From: Rhynochetos jubatus
Lineage: Eukaryota; Chordata; Aves; Eurypygiformes; Rhynochetidae
Assembly (NCBI GenBank): GCA_027574665.1
Contig: CM050653.1
Span: 39,444,118-39,508,117, forward strand
Length of the DNA stretch: 64,000 bases
Reading direction: 5' to 3'
Every line of letters starts with the position of its first letter. Within the stretch, counting starts at the first letter, position 1. The translations under genes and the position numbers were made by a program. Below the pieces are notes generated by a model that was not told the origin of the DNA, did not search any database, and saw only the letters and a list, made by a program, of their open reading frames with translations. This document shows, piece by piece, positions 47,140 to 60,100 of the stretch.

Positions 47140-50100
47140 GTGTCTCCTCTGTGCCTCCCCAGTTGTGTTTGCACACAGCTGTGTTCAGCTAATGAAGTCA
47201 AAAGAAAATGACGAACACATGAAGCTGGAGGGCAAGAGTTCCTTCTGGTGGACTGTGGGTATACATGACTTCGCTCTAAAGGTGTGCAGGCAACCAACCT
47301 TTTAAATGTATGTAATGATTTTTACACCTTGCTTTAAAGCTTCATTCAGAAGAAATGCTCAAAAGAGTTTTGAGCTCAAGTGATGTAATTTCTTGATGTT
47401 AAACAGTTAAATATGTTGGAATTCTGCTGATTTGTGAAAAGTGGGATAGAATGAAGCTTTATGAAGGCCACTTGGGCTGACGTTAGTGTTGAGATTGTTC
47501 GTTCCTCTTCACACAGATAAGGCACGTTTATGCTGTCACAGAACCTGAGGTCAGGGAGTGGTTGTCAAAGCATTATAGTTTGTAAATTCTGGCCAGTATT
47601 GATTCTCTTTTAGGGATTAGTAATCTGTAATCATTGATCAAGGTCATCTTTTAATAATAATGTGATCTTTTGATAACTGACTTAAATAGTTTATAAAAAA
47701 TCCTGTTAAATATTAAATATTTGCCTTTTTCTGATTATTAAGTGACAGAGCAAACAATTTCCAAGGCTGCTGCTGCAGTCCTTGCTTTTAGTAGTGCTAG
47801 TAAAGTCAGTAAGAATGAATTTCTGTAATTTCTTTCAGCTCCTGGAAAAAATCATACTCTGAACAGTCTTTATCAATGCTAAGTATGACTTGCCTTATAT
47901 TTGGTGTAACAGACATGGCAGTGTTTCTCTGCAAAATATTTGCATATGTGTGGCTGTTGACTGATTTTTTGATAGTGAGTTAATGACACTCTCCATTTTA
48001 GCTGAATTTTAATTTACTGATGAAATACTGGCATGCAGATTTTGTATTTTATACTGGTGTTTTATTGATGAAAAACACATATTTAGAGCCAAAGCTAGAA
48101 GTAGCTAAAAGCATCCAAAAAATGAAGTGGGTCCCTGTTGAAGTGTACTGGAGAAGTGTGTCTCATATTTTGCTATGCACAGATTGTTCCTTCCATCTCT
48201 GCCATTCCACCAGTTGTTCATTAGCTAAGTAATGAAAATTGCAGGTGTAGCGTGGTATTGACTGAGTGTGCAGCGTGGTATTGAATGTTGTTGACTTTTC
48301 AAGTCGGGAAAGCTATGCAGCCGTGTTGTTGGTTGGGTGGTGTGTCTGGATTGCTAGCTATGTTGAGCAACAGGGTGCTGTGCTAATGTAGCCATACTGC
48401 CTTTGACTAGTGGAGATTCCTCTAACTACAGCTCTGATATAATGGGCTGCGAATGGGAGACCTGATGGTATTCCAGTCTAGATGAGATGATATCAATTTG
48501 GGGATTATTCTGATTTTCCCCTTTTTTGCTCAGCAATTAGCTTGCAGGTTAAGTATGCAGAAGTGATGCATAATTTGTCAGCGTGAGGAAGGCTCTGAAA
48601 TGTTTGCAAGTAGTCAAGCATGTCTACTTTTATTTAGCTGTAATAGTTGTAAAATGTTCAGCATTTTACAAAGTCCTGCAAAATACTAATTAAAAGATGC
48701 ACCTCTAGGGATTCTTATTTTTCTTCCTTTTCCCATCATGAATTTGGATTATTTCTGGATTGTTTAACAGCTGTGTCCCGTGGAAGCCTGTGCTTGACTG
48801 CAAAACTTAGTTAGCTGTAGCATGCAAGCATTCTTTGAAATATGTTTAAAAACGTAGGTTTGTATTCCACACGTGGCTGACCTGACACTACCCATAAAGA
48901 TGCAGAATTAAAACGAGTGAAAAACATAAGCACCCCAGGAAATGGTAACCTCAAAGGAAATGTTCTGAAAAGGATGCCAAATTTGTAAGGAAGAGAGAGG
49001 AGGGGGGGAAGCCTGTATGGAATGGTGGTGGTTGTTACAGTACTCTTACCTAGAGAGAATCGGGATGCACGGATATGTGTGCTGATACAGCTGTTTTCCC
49101 ACCTCCTGAACTATGATCCTGTGGCACACTAAAGCCGTGTGTGTATAGCTTATTGAGTGCCACTCCTTTTTTCTTCCTTTTCTCTGTTCTCTTGCTGTTT
49201 TCTGTGCAGATGAGTCGTCTTACTCCCTAACACCTGGCTAGTTACTGAAGTGCTGTTGGAAACAAAAATAAATCTGCAGAAATACTGATTTAGCTGGATC
49301 TTAAAAATACTCCCATTAAAAAAAAAAAATCGGTTTCTTAGTTTAGGACTTTGTTCTTTTTTTTTCCTAGAAAGACATGATTTGAGATATTTAATTTGGA
49401 TTTTAACTTAGTTATCCTAGTTTTATCTAGCAATAGTTATCTCTGTAGTGTTAATGGAGGAGTAATGCTAAAGAGAATCACACTGAAATAGATTAGTTCT
49501 CTATCAGAGAGATGAGAGGCCATTTTTATGATAGTCTTTATTTTTAGGGTATCTGTTTCAGATGTTTTCTTGTCTCTAGTTTTTCTAATTTGAATTTCCC
49601 CAAACTTGCAAATTGCGATGTAATTTTTCTTTTCGTTAGCAGTAGTTTGAAGCACCCCCAAGTGAAAACTGATTAAATTTACTTCCATAAAGAGCTAAGT
49701 GGGTAAATGTGCTGTACATACAGCACAAGGCATTAAAGCCTGGAACTTAAATGTCAACATATTAAATTCTAATCCTATCTGTTTTCGGTTTATGCCTTAC
49801 AGATTTGTAAATATACAAAGCTGCACACTTGTAATTCAACTTCAGATATGTGAAATTTCATATAGAAATAGGAAAAAAAGAAAAGCTTCAAGTCAATACC
49901 TTATTTTTCTTGCATTTTCCCTACTGTAGTTTCACTCTGAAATATTTAGTCCTGTGCTCCTTCAGGCAGTGATGATAAATGTACCAAGTACAATGTCTTT
50001 AAGCTACTGGTACAGTTAAAACACTCTGAGGATGGCTTTACTCAAGTCAGTGAGTCTTGCACGTGCAGAACTACTGGTATGCTCACAAATCTGCCTCGAA

Positions 50101-51756
50101 GAGCATAATCCCATTTGTCAGGAATTGTCGTACATAACTGACAAGGCTTCCTTCCTCCGCTGCAGGAAAGGAGCTCTTTCTGTAACCTCAGTATTCTCAT
50201 CTTTAAGTGGTTAGATATATAGCCCTCTGCAGCAACTCCTTAACTGCAAGCTAATTTTAATGGTGCTTTCCTAACCCTCAAAGTCAGTGAATGGTATGGC
50301 AGTTGAACCCTGTAACTGGGGGTTAGGAATATCACCACAAGTGCTTGTCCATAGAGGGGTAAATATAGAGGAAAGATCCTTTGTCAGCTATTACAGTCAG
50401 TTATTGTTGTGTGCAGTATATAAACATTGCATTTTCCTTTCGCACACAGCGTGTTGGAAAACAACAGGTCTTGCTCTCCACATAAGTGCATCTTCTCGGT
50501 TGGTGGTTTTTGTGTGTGTGTGTTTGGTTTTCTAGGTTAGTAGGCATACAATGTCTTTTCCCCCCAAACTTTGCACTAAAGGGATTACAAAGACAGGTTT
50601 AATTCTAATGAGTGATGTATGGGTGAAAGTCTCTTGGTTGATGATCATAGCACTTGAAGAGACCTTGAGGTTAACAGTACCTTCCTGGCACTGGAATGTG
50701 GGATCAGCTGGGTTTAGCCCATTCTGAGCAGACAATGTTTATCTATTCTTTTTTACTTTCTTAATGGAAAAGAATTTACTTCCTTGAGTATTTTATTTTG
50801 ACTACTAATTTTACCATTGGAAAATGTCCTAATAAGGAAATTACTCTATTTCACAACTGATTCCCAGTTCTGAATGCAGATATTTGCAATTGATGCATCT
50901 TTATTAACATGTAGTTCTTTCATCGTTACAAATGTGAAGGGCTTTTTTCCTTTTTAATTATACTTGACTCTTTCTAGCTATTAGATGCAATTTCAACAAT
51001 ACGTATAGCCTTGTAATGTAACTGAAAGGGCATTTATTACGCTGTTAGGGTTTAGTATCAATTTTTATATGTGCTTACTTTGAATTAGGCTTGTAGAAAG
51101 CTCTAATTTGCTAGATGTGCTTGATAAAAAAGGGCCAGACTGGTAATGAAGCAGACAACATTTAACAATATAGTAACTGTCTTAAGAAACTTAAATTGCT
51201 ATTTCTATCAGTGATTGTCTGCCTAGCCAGATTCAGGAGGATAGACTGATAAGAGAATTCATTAAAACCAGACTTACTTAGAGAGTTGTCTGGTATTACT
51301 GTTTGTGTTATCTAGTAAACTTGAAGCTGCTTCATTCTGTATAAACCAGAAAGCCAGTTGCAATTCTTTAAAACTCAAACTATCTGATTGGTCTGTGCAA
51401 AACCTTTCCTTAACACAGACAAAAGTACAATTGTGACTGTGTATACAAATTGGCACTAGTGCTGTATAAATAGGGAGAGACTTCAGGGTGTTTTTTACAC
51501 TTGCATATACTTCATCCTTTACAGAAACTGAAGTTAGTATCTTTGCATCTTTAAGCCATGAATCTTGCCCAAAGACCAAGAGTAAAAGCCACAAAAAGGG
51601 GTTGATTCTGGCCTGGCTGCAGAAGACAGACCTTGCGTGTTAATATATCTATTTGTGTCTTTATTGTGGTATTTGGCTAACTACACTTAATAACAGGATT
51701 AACAAAAGGCTATTAATCGAGGCTAGATTGTGCAGGGTTTAACACACCCTCTGCAG

Positions 51757-51935
51757 AAGCCAAAAAGAGGAAAACCCGAGCCCCTCCCAGGCCAGAGACC
51801 TGTTCAGCACCCGCGCCCTGGACAGCTCAAGCGAAGCCTCTTCAGGCAGCCGCTCCCTGCCAGGTGCTCCTGCTGCCCCAGGCGATGGGCCGGGGTCTCT
51901 TGCCGGCAGGTAAACCGAGGGCCCTCCCAAGAAAG
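51757..51935 (+). other. GC-rich intronic patch with splice-like borders
   Basis: About 180 bp of high GC with roughly nine CpGs sit in an otherwise AT-rich, CpG-poor intron. On the + strand the block follows a good acceptor ('aacacaccctctgcag', ending 51756) and ends at a strong donor AAG|GTATGT (51935/51936), with an alternative CAG|GTAAAC donor at 51909/51910. It is open in one frame but the Pro/Arg/Gln-rich translation is not part of known ZNRF2. Options are an alternative or lncRNA exon, an orphan CpG island or enhancer promoter, or a GC-rich repeat I do not recognise. Confidence 0.3.
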
Positions 51936-53760
51936 GTATGTTTCATGCTGGCCCAGAGCTTTCTGGTTGGGCTGCTGAATTGTATTTAAAAGACCAAGAG
52001 TTGGTGATAGACCCTCGTTTGCCCCGGTTGCCTGTGGTACAGAAAGTGACTTCGACAGCCTTGAGAGTAGACCAGATAGACTTCTCCAGAAGGCTTTCAG
52101 TAACTTTTGAAGTCTGACTCATACCTACAGTTCCTATGTGTTGAGTTGGTTTGTTTGTTTATTTATAATCTTATTTGGCTTTCGGAAGTTCAGTCTTTAT
52201 CTGTTTGTTTGCTTTTACCCTAGAAAATAGATTTTTTTCTTTTTTTTTATCACAGCTTTCCCAAACATTGGTAAGCTAACTTCCTTGTTCTTAGTTTCAT
52301 CTCTGTTGCTTGTTTTTCATGTAGTTTAATGACTTTCTGGAACTAGTTCTCGTTTTCTGCTAAAAGTTTTGTTAGTCTTGTAGTTTCAACTGGACTTCCC
52401 TGCGTGGTACCTTCCAGTAAGTGGAAGTGGAAAAAGAAAAAGCAGTTTATACAGATCCTTGCTGTTATCACGCTCTGTGTTCAGTTTTCTTTGACACTAT
52501 ATGACAAGACTTTTTTTTACATGAGATGATTAAATTATTTGACCTTAAATGTTTAAAAACCTGGAGGAACTTCTGATATGTTTTGAATTACTGTTAGAAA
52601 GATGCCTTGAGCAGTAGGAGGCTCACTGAAAGATTAACCTTTTGAAATAATGTTAGTTTTTCTTGACAAGAGGTTAAAATCTAGAAGGTGGTATTCTGAA
52701 ATATTTACTTTTGAAAAGGGATAGTTTTGCATCCAGTAATGCTGAGGTAACAAGATAAGATCCATCTTTTGTGTGGAGGAAAAAGAACAAAACATGTAAA
52801 TATTTAATTTCACTTAATGGCTTTCAAAGCCAAGATGGAAAACACAGTAATACTTTGATTCATGTGTGAAAACGGAGTTTGTAAATACTTCAGTGACCTT
52901 TTTCCTTTCTTTTGATGACTCTGCTGCAGAGAACTATGTGGTTTTAGTATTTTTTTCCCCTATTGTTAAGTGCAGTTTATTTAAGATAGTGTGTGCTTTT
53001 TTCCCCCCCGCTTACTGTTATCTTTTTACAAATGTCTTGCAGGATTTTCCTTAGGAGTGGGAATTCTAAGTAAATATTATTTCCTTTTTATGCTGAAGAC
53101 CTTTCAGTATACTACCATACCATTATGCTAGCTTGTGTAAGAATATTGGCAGCTTTGTTCAGTTTGCTATTAAACAAATAAAAAAGGAAGCCACGTGTGT
53201 TTCTTACACTCCCTCTCTACTGGAAGAAATAAAGTGAATTTCTGGAGGAAAAGAAACAACTGGTTTTGCTATTTCAGTTGTTGGAGTACATGCATTTCAA
53301 CTTCTAAATGAAAAACAGAAATACCGTCATTAAACAAAATTAGTATTAAGAGTTTCCTCGATGTCCTGGAATGGCTGTGATTTCAAACCAGTTGTCCCTA
53401 ACTTATGGATAGCCTTGCTTAGGTTGGACCTCTGCCATGTAGCTGGGAACTGTGGCAAGCTGTTGGGTAATTTCCAGGGTTGCATTCCACTTTGCTTTCC
53501 CCTCACCCCCCACTTAAACTTGCTTCATTGGAGAGATGATATATAACATGATTTTATTTATAAGTCAAAGTTTTTTACTGAAGTCACATTCTAGAAGTTA
53601 TTTCCCTGGTACTCTGATTTCTTAGTTTTGGTATAAGAACAGTTTGCTCCCTGAGTAGTTACAGAAACACACAGAGATTGGACAGTGAATGAAACGCTAT
53701 TCATATTTGCTTGGATGGGGGAGACATGGTTGGGGGTGGAACCCACCTTGTACCTTTACA

Positions 53761-53776
53761 TTTAAATTAATTTAAA
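53761..53776. repeat. 16-bp perfect AT palindrome
   Basis: The sequence TTTAAATTAATTTAAA is self-complementary and centred on a TTAA/AATT homeodomain-type core. It could be chance in AT-rich DNA. Confidence 0.5.
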
Positions 53777-56700
53777 ACCCACTTGAACAGATTAGCCAGT
53801 GCAAGATAAAAGCTGGTACTTTTATAAAAGGGTTTCTTGCCTTGCCTCACTTTCAATTTCTTCCTGTAAAACTGTTCCTGAGGGAATAGGAATTGATGTT
53901 AAAAGTTGTCATAACTGGTACTTTAGAAGATGTACATGTATCTTTTATAAATTGCTTGTGTACAAGCCCTCTGTCTATTTAACAAAAAATCATTGTAGCT
54001 GTCCATATTAATATATTTGAGATCAGAATTTTTGTCTAAATTGGTTTTAAAGACTCAGATTTGTGTACACATGTTCTTGACAAAATATTAATGGATCAGA
54101 AGACTCTGTTTTCCTTGAATTTATTGCAGAAGGCTCGCTGTTTTATTTTGCAGGATGGTACTACCCTCAACTTTGGTCAGGAGCAACAATAACGTACTGC
54201 AGGATTTATAATCCCACCTAAATTGTAGGTCAAGTAACAGGCTGAATTGACGTAAATGCATCTGAAATATGTGATTTTTTTTTTTTTAAGAGCTTAAATG
54301 AACTTTTTTCCCCTTGAAGCTGTCACTGTGTGGTTCTAGAGTAACTAGGTGACAGTGTAACGAGATTAGTCTGTCTCAAGATTTAGTGCAACTTGTATGA
54401 CTTTTGGTGCAGGTGGAAACCTGGTGAGTGAGTTGAAGTTTTCATTTGTCTTTCTGGAAGTCGTTGTGTAGATGTTAAGTGCTGTGTTAACTCCCTTTAA
54501 ATAAGACTCTAACTTTCAATGTTGTTTTGAATATCTCTGTCAATAAAAATTATTCTACCTACACAGTAGTGAAGAAGGGCAACTTTCATGTTTATGTTGG
54601 CTTTGACACAAAAACATATTCCTGTGTGTAAAATATTTATATTCTCATGTGTACGACTGCATCTGGGTTTGTTTTTTTTCCTTTCAGGCCAGCTTCTAGA
54701 CAGTTTTGATACACAGTTTTAGCTAAGGACTGGTTTTACACCGAGAGCACTCTTTCAGTGTGTCCTGTGACGTTCTGTGGAAAGTATGACACCAACAGCA
54801 ATGTCAGGCTAAAGTCTTCTGCTCACAGAATAAGTGCAGCATTCACTCATTTTTTTAGCCTAGAACTGGAGGATCTCCCTGAAAGATCAGATAGCTGTTT
54901 GTCTCCTGTAGCCTGCCTACTGCCCTGCGGAGATGTCTTCCAAACCAGAAACTGCTGTTGTAGATGATAGGATTAATAGAATGAATGACACAATGTCTAC
55001 ACAGTTCTGGAAAGCAAAGACGTCAGTTTAGATGTTTAAATGGCATTCTTGCTGCACAAAGCCAGGAATTGCATTGAGTATTGCTTCTTCTCAAGGAAAA
55101 AACAATAAAAGTAGGTTTCTCGTGTTGGCACATCTCCCACTTCACTGTTTCTGATTTGATACAACTGCTGTAAAGGACAAGTATGGCAAGACCTCCACTA
55201 GAGAGAGGAAGAGTGTGCTTTTGTGATGATGGACAGGAATGTCAGGCTTCCTTTGGGATTTTGATTAGGTGTTGCTGAAAATGCTAGTTAAAGGTGTTTT
55301 TTTTTCTTTTGAAAGTTACTTGATGGAACAACAAAACCTGGGGGCAGAGGCTGTCCTTTACGTGCCTGTGGCTTGCTTACTTCTCTGTCTGTAATAATGA
55401 TTACTGAGTTGACTGTGGAAGAACTGGAACAAGTCTCCACCACAGCTGATGACTTATGCCTGGCTTAATCTCACTAATTTGTTGGTGGCCACACTGTGAA
55501 ATTTATCACAGTTGGCATTACTGCACTCACCTGTGTGCAAAGTCTTGCCTTCTGAGGGTTTCTCCTACAACAAAAGGAATAGATTGAACCTGATGTCCAT
55601 GTTGGAAATGGCTACTTTGATCTCTCCTAAAAAGCCTTCTAGAAAACTGGTAATAAGGTTTAAGTGTGAGAGTTGTTCTTGAAGAGCATCATGGAGATTT
55701 TTATTTTGTACGATATTGAAAATACATCTTCTGTCTACTGAAACAGAAGTCTTTTTAAGGAACTAATGTTCCTCTTAGATAAAGGAGATTTAATTTTAAA
55801 CAGAAAAATGCCTATAAATTATGTTAATTCTTGGCAGTTTTTAAAACCTGGTCTGTGAAGAATAGCAATGTGACAATTCAGTACCCAAATACTTGGTACA
55901 AAATCTTTCTTGCTTGGAGATGACAGTTTGTTTAATTGAAACAAGTGCCTTTTGAGAGCTATTGTTTCTTTCACAGAAGGTTTTGGGAAGCTGTGAAATT
56001 TTTTCAATCTGGAGTGAAAGGCCAGAATGGAAAAACAGATAGAAGTCTGTGCCTCTAATCATTTTGGCATTGGGGTAGTAGTAGTAGTCCTGAGTACTCT
56101 TGCCTCAGGACTTTAGATGTCTGAAGTGATGCAAGATTCATAAATTGTCTTTTAATGAGTGCCTTACACTTTAAAAAAAAAAGCGGGAGTCAGAAGACAA
56201 TCAAATCCTAGTTGTTTGAGAAGGGCTAGGTGGTGGGTTATTTAACAGGCATTGTGCAACTTCTTTTTTCCTTTAAATAAGTTGTTTGCTGCTGAAGTAT
56301 GTACATAGTACACACTTGGGGGCCATCCTTCATTAGCTTGTCTTTTATTCTAGAAGTCCACAGTTTTTTGGTGTGGGGTTTTTTTGCTTGGTTTGTTTGT
56401 ATCATGAGAGAGTTTACTTAGGTGCACCTTACTGGTCTTTGCCCTCTAGCTGCTGGTTTGATCCCATCAGTCTCTGAACTGTTTCATACGCTGCTGGCAG
56501 CCTGGCAGATACAGCAAGGTGCAGTCGGCAGCTCCAGCTTGCCACTGGGAAGGCTCAGAGTCCTGCTTGCTTGGGCTGGTCCCCACCAGCTGACACGCAC
56601 AGGCAAGAAGGGACAGGGAGAGCAAAGGAGGTAGTGCTGCCAAGAGACAGGAGGAGGGTGGAGGGAGCTGAGAGGAGTGCAGGCTCAGACTTTGGTGTTC

Positions 56701-57004
56701 TTTATGTTGCCCTCAAGACCTGTTCCAAAGAGCTTTTTCCTTCTTTCAAAACCAGATTTGTTTTTTTCTTTCAGCGTTTTATTATGCATATTTTAACTGC
56801 TCAGTCACTGGTTTTGGGGACCTGTGGTGGAGCCTTGCTGACTCATTAGGTAAGGCTCTGGTTCAGAAGGCAGTACTATGTGGAAAGGCAGAGCAAATTC
56901 AGGTCGTGATTTACTTTTTCTGTGACCCTTGCCTCAATGTCATTGTGGGCAAATAGGCTTTTTTTTTTTTTTACAAGGTGATACCTAGGGACTTAGGAGA
57001 ACTG

Positions 57005-57190
57005 TTTGACTTTGTGGGTAAGCTAGGGCAAGTTTCTTACTGCCTTTCTAAAGTATGTAATGGAGACATGGCTCCCATTGTAACCATTGTTTTTCTTGTC
57101 TATTTTAGAGCTCTTCGGAGCAGGGACTAATACATACATGAAAACAAACGTATTTGCAGCACTTGACACGCTGTGATCCTGATCTTATAA
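57005..57190 (+). mobile_element. Ancient MIR/CORE-SINE-like repeat
   Basis: The order of motifs follows old amniote MIR-type elements. A 'gggcaagtttcttactgcct' block corresponds to the 'gggcaagtcacttaacct' region, followed by 'aagtatgtaatggagac'. Then comes 'cttgtctattttagagctct' leading into 'tcggagcagggac', and finally 'tttgcagcacttgacac' and 'gtgatcctgatctta', as in the 3' tails of turtle and archosaur copies. The tRNA-like head is not recognisable. It is strongly diverged and non-coding. The assignment is by recall of consensus, so the exact subfamily is unknown. Confidence 0.55.
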
Positions 57191-60100
57191 GGACATTCCT
57201 GAAATAGGAATACTATGATCACTCTTTAGTCAGGTGTTTAAAAACAACAAAAACCTCAAACATAACCCAACACCCCTTTCTTATGAAAGTATAACTTAGT
57301 AGCAGGTTGCAGTTTCATGCTGTCTCAGTATTCAAACAAACTCCAGACAGTGTCTCCTTTTTTTCTAATGTATAATGTTTATGTATATCAAATAACAGAT
57401 CATGATTTTGTGTGAACAATGAAGAACAAAAGATACTTAAATAATTTCAGGTTCTCTTACCTTCAGTAGCATTATGGATGAGTAAAGCACATACTAGTTT
57501 ACATAAAAGCTGTAACTGGAGAAATAAAAGCATTTGAGTTACCATGTCATTTTTCAAGCTGCTGAAAAGTCAAAATATCATTTAAACTGATTTGTTCCAA
57601 CCCTGTTAAAACTTATTTACCGTCTGTGCTGTGCGTGTGGATGCATGCATATGTGTGTCTCATTAGCATGATCTGGTTAATGGAGGCAAGATGTTTCTCT
57701 TCTAAGCATAGATGTTTAAAAGAGGTAACTACTCAAATTCTCAGCAATGGGACTGATAGACCAACGTAGCAACTGTGAACAGTGCAAACCAGAAAAAGCT
57801 CAGCAGCGTTCTCAACAAAGGTCATTTTAAATGTGAGTGATACACAAAATATTTCTTAGCAGTTTTGATCAAACAGTGGCATCTTAACTATGAAAAAGCA
57901 AGAATTGCATTGCTGACGTAGTTGCTGTGGTAGGAATGATGTGGCATGTCATTTGAAAGTTTGGTTGATGTGTGATCCATGGATGTTCTGTAAGATTTTG
58001 CAGAATATGGTATGGGTGCTTTGTACTCTCTTAATAGAGGTAAGGACAAAATATAGATGCATCTGTCATTAAAGCATGCAAGTCAATAGCTTGATTTTCT
58101 TCAGCTTTTACTGACAGTAGTGAAGGAAACTTGGTTGGGGGGTTATGTCCGTGGGTTCAGTTCTATCTCTTTCTGAACCAATTATGCATCTTTTTTACTA
58201 TTCCTCTTATTTGGCATTTTGCATGCTTTCTTCACTGTGGTACATCCCCAAATGTTATTAAAAGGTTCTGTCTTAGAAATAGGAACTTGAGCAAAATTAG
58301 TTGTCATAATACATAAACGCGTATCATTCAGAACTGAGAAACTGCTCTCATTTTATCAAAATTTGTACATAATTCATGTGAAACAAATTCTGAAGGATTT
58401 AATGTTCCAATTCCAGTGTACACCTTTCTGAAATTATGCATTTTTAATCCTTGGCCTTCTCCCTATTTTGTAAGGTTCTCTTTAATTATTCTGTTAAAAA
58501 TCAGGCTTCTTATGAACCTACATCCTAGTTTCTGCAATAGTCCATACCCTAAGGTAAACATTTTCCAGGTTGGTAAAACAGAAGGGTTAATGCAAAGTCA
58601 ACTTATTTTGGTTGACTTTTCCATTTAAAAACAAAATGAAAAACAAACCAAAACAACCAAATAAATAAGCAAACAACCATACTTACTTTCATCAGTTTCA
58701 AGTGAATGAAAGTAAATTAGCCGATAGGTTAGATATTTCTCTGCAGAATTAAGAAATTGGTGTCCTCTGTGGAGGGCTGCTATTTTGAGAGCTAAAGAGG
58801 GGAAAATACAGAGCATAATAAAGAAGGAAGGTCAGCTGCTGTGCTTAGGTAATAATAAATCTTGTGTGTGTGATTAAAAAATGAGCACAAGAAAACAGAT
58901 ATGCTTTGAAACAGTTGTCCTTGACTTTCTTGAAACTGTACTTCTAATAGGTATAATTTTTCTGTTATACTGAATGTTAAATGTAATTATTGATACATAA
59001 TTTAATGTTGCTGTTGGAAAATGGAACATTATTATGTTTAGAATTAATATTTAAACTCCTGAGAACATCTCACATAATAATTTAACTGTTCATTTACATA
59101 TATTCTTCCCAGTTGTAATCTTTAATATTTTGTACTGGCTTTTTTTGTCATTGACTGGTTTTCCCCTTTTTTCTTTGTCACTGCTACCTCTATTTCTGCA
59201 GGAACAAGTAGGTTATTGGTAAGTACTTCAACTAAATCAGACTTTACAAAGTTTTGCCTTAGTGAGGACTTATTTTTTTACCCTCGCTTACTTTGGTAAA
59301 AACTTTGTAGGCAACAGACCAATTGTCTGTAACTGCTGTGCTTTCTCAGGTCTCCATTATCGCCTTGTTTGTGTAGTAGAGTAATAGTTTTCAGATTCTC
59401 TGAGAGACTTTGTCTTCTGCATGCTTTCAAGCAGCAGCATCTTAAGATGCTGCCTTCTTCTGGGGCTTGCTCCTTTGTTCCTGTCTGCTGCATTTCAAGT
59501 GCAGTGTTTACTTTGTCTCTCTCCCATTTCTTTTTTTCGTAAGACCTCGTATGCATTTTGGCCAGTTTGCTCAGAAGACTTCTCTGCGTCCAACAAGACG
59601 CTCTGTTTTACGTGTTCAGTTTAGTCATCCTTGTCAACCATTATTCAGCTGTTTTCACATCATCCCTCTTCCCTTTTAGCTATCATTAAATATACTCTCA
59701 GCATGGTGTAGCCACCTTCTCCTCTCTTATTATCATGCTTCATGTAATTTTGATCAGATTTGTTGCATTGTATAGTGCAAGTTTTCAAGATATTTATGTC
59801 TGTGGATTTTCAAAAAGTAGGGCTTCATTCTTTCTTCTGCTCTTGGAGCAGTTGTTCTTATACTTCCTGTACTAAATGATGTGTTTTCTAATGGAAACTT
59901 TTTCTTTAACCCTGGTATATTTTTGAAAGTAGTGACTTCATCAACGGTGTGACGAAGGGGAGGGGAGTGTAGACAAACCGGTTCCCTGTACTTAAAAATT
60001 TGTAGTTGTCTTGCCAAATTACTCAGTTACTGCAGAAGAGCCTACTTCTGGCAGTAAAACACTGTTATCCTGTCTGTCTTCCCCAACTTTCATTGTGAAA

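Noticed and set aside
46717..47297. Three overlapping minus-strand frames with a repeated motif (TWAQGVIHTKENNLGS type)
   Set aside because: All three frames read the same 37-bp minisatellite in different phases, because 37 is not divisible by three and the unit lacks stops. This is not a repeat protein.
54758..54800. CPVTFCGKYD translation resembling the CPVC zinc-finger start expected in ZNRF2 exon 2
   Set aside because: The Cys spacing and following residues do not match the FKCPVCSKFVSSDE segment, and no acceptor is in the right phase, so the match is coincidental.
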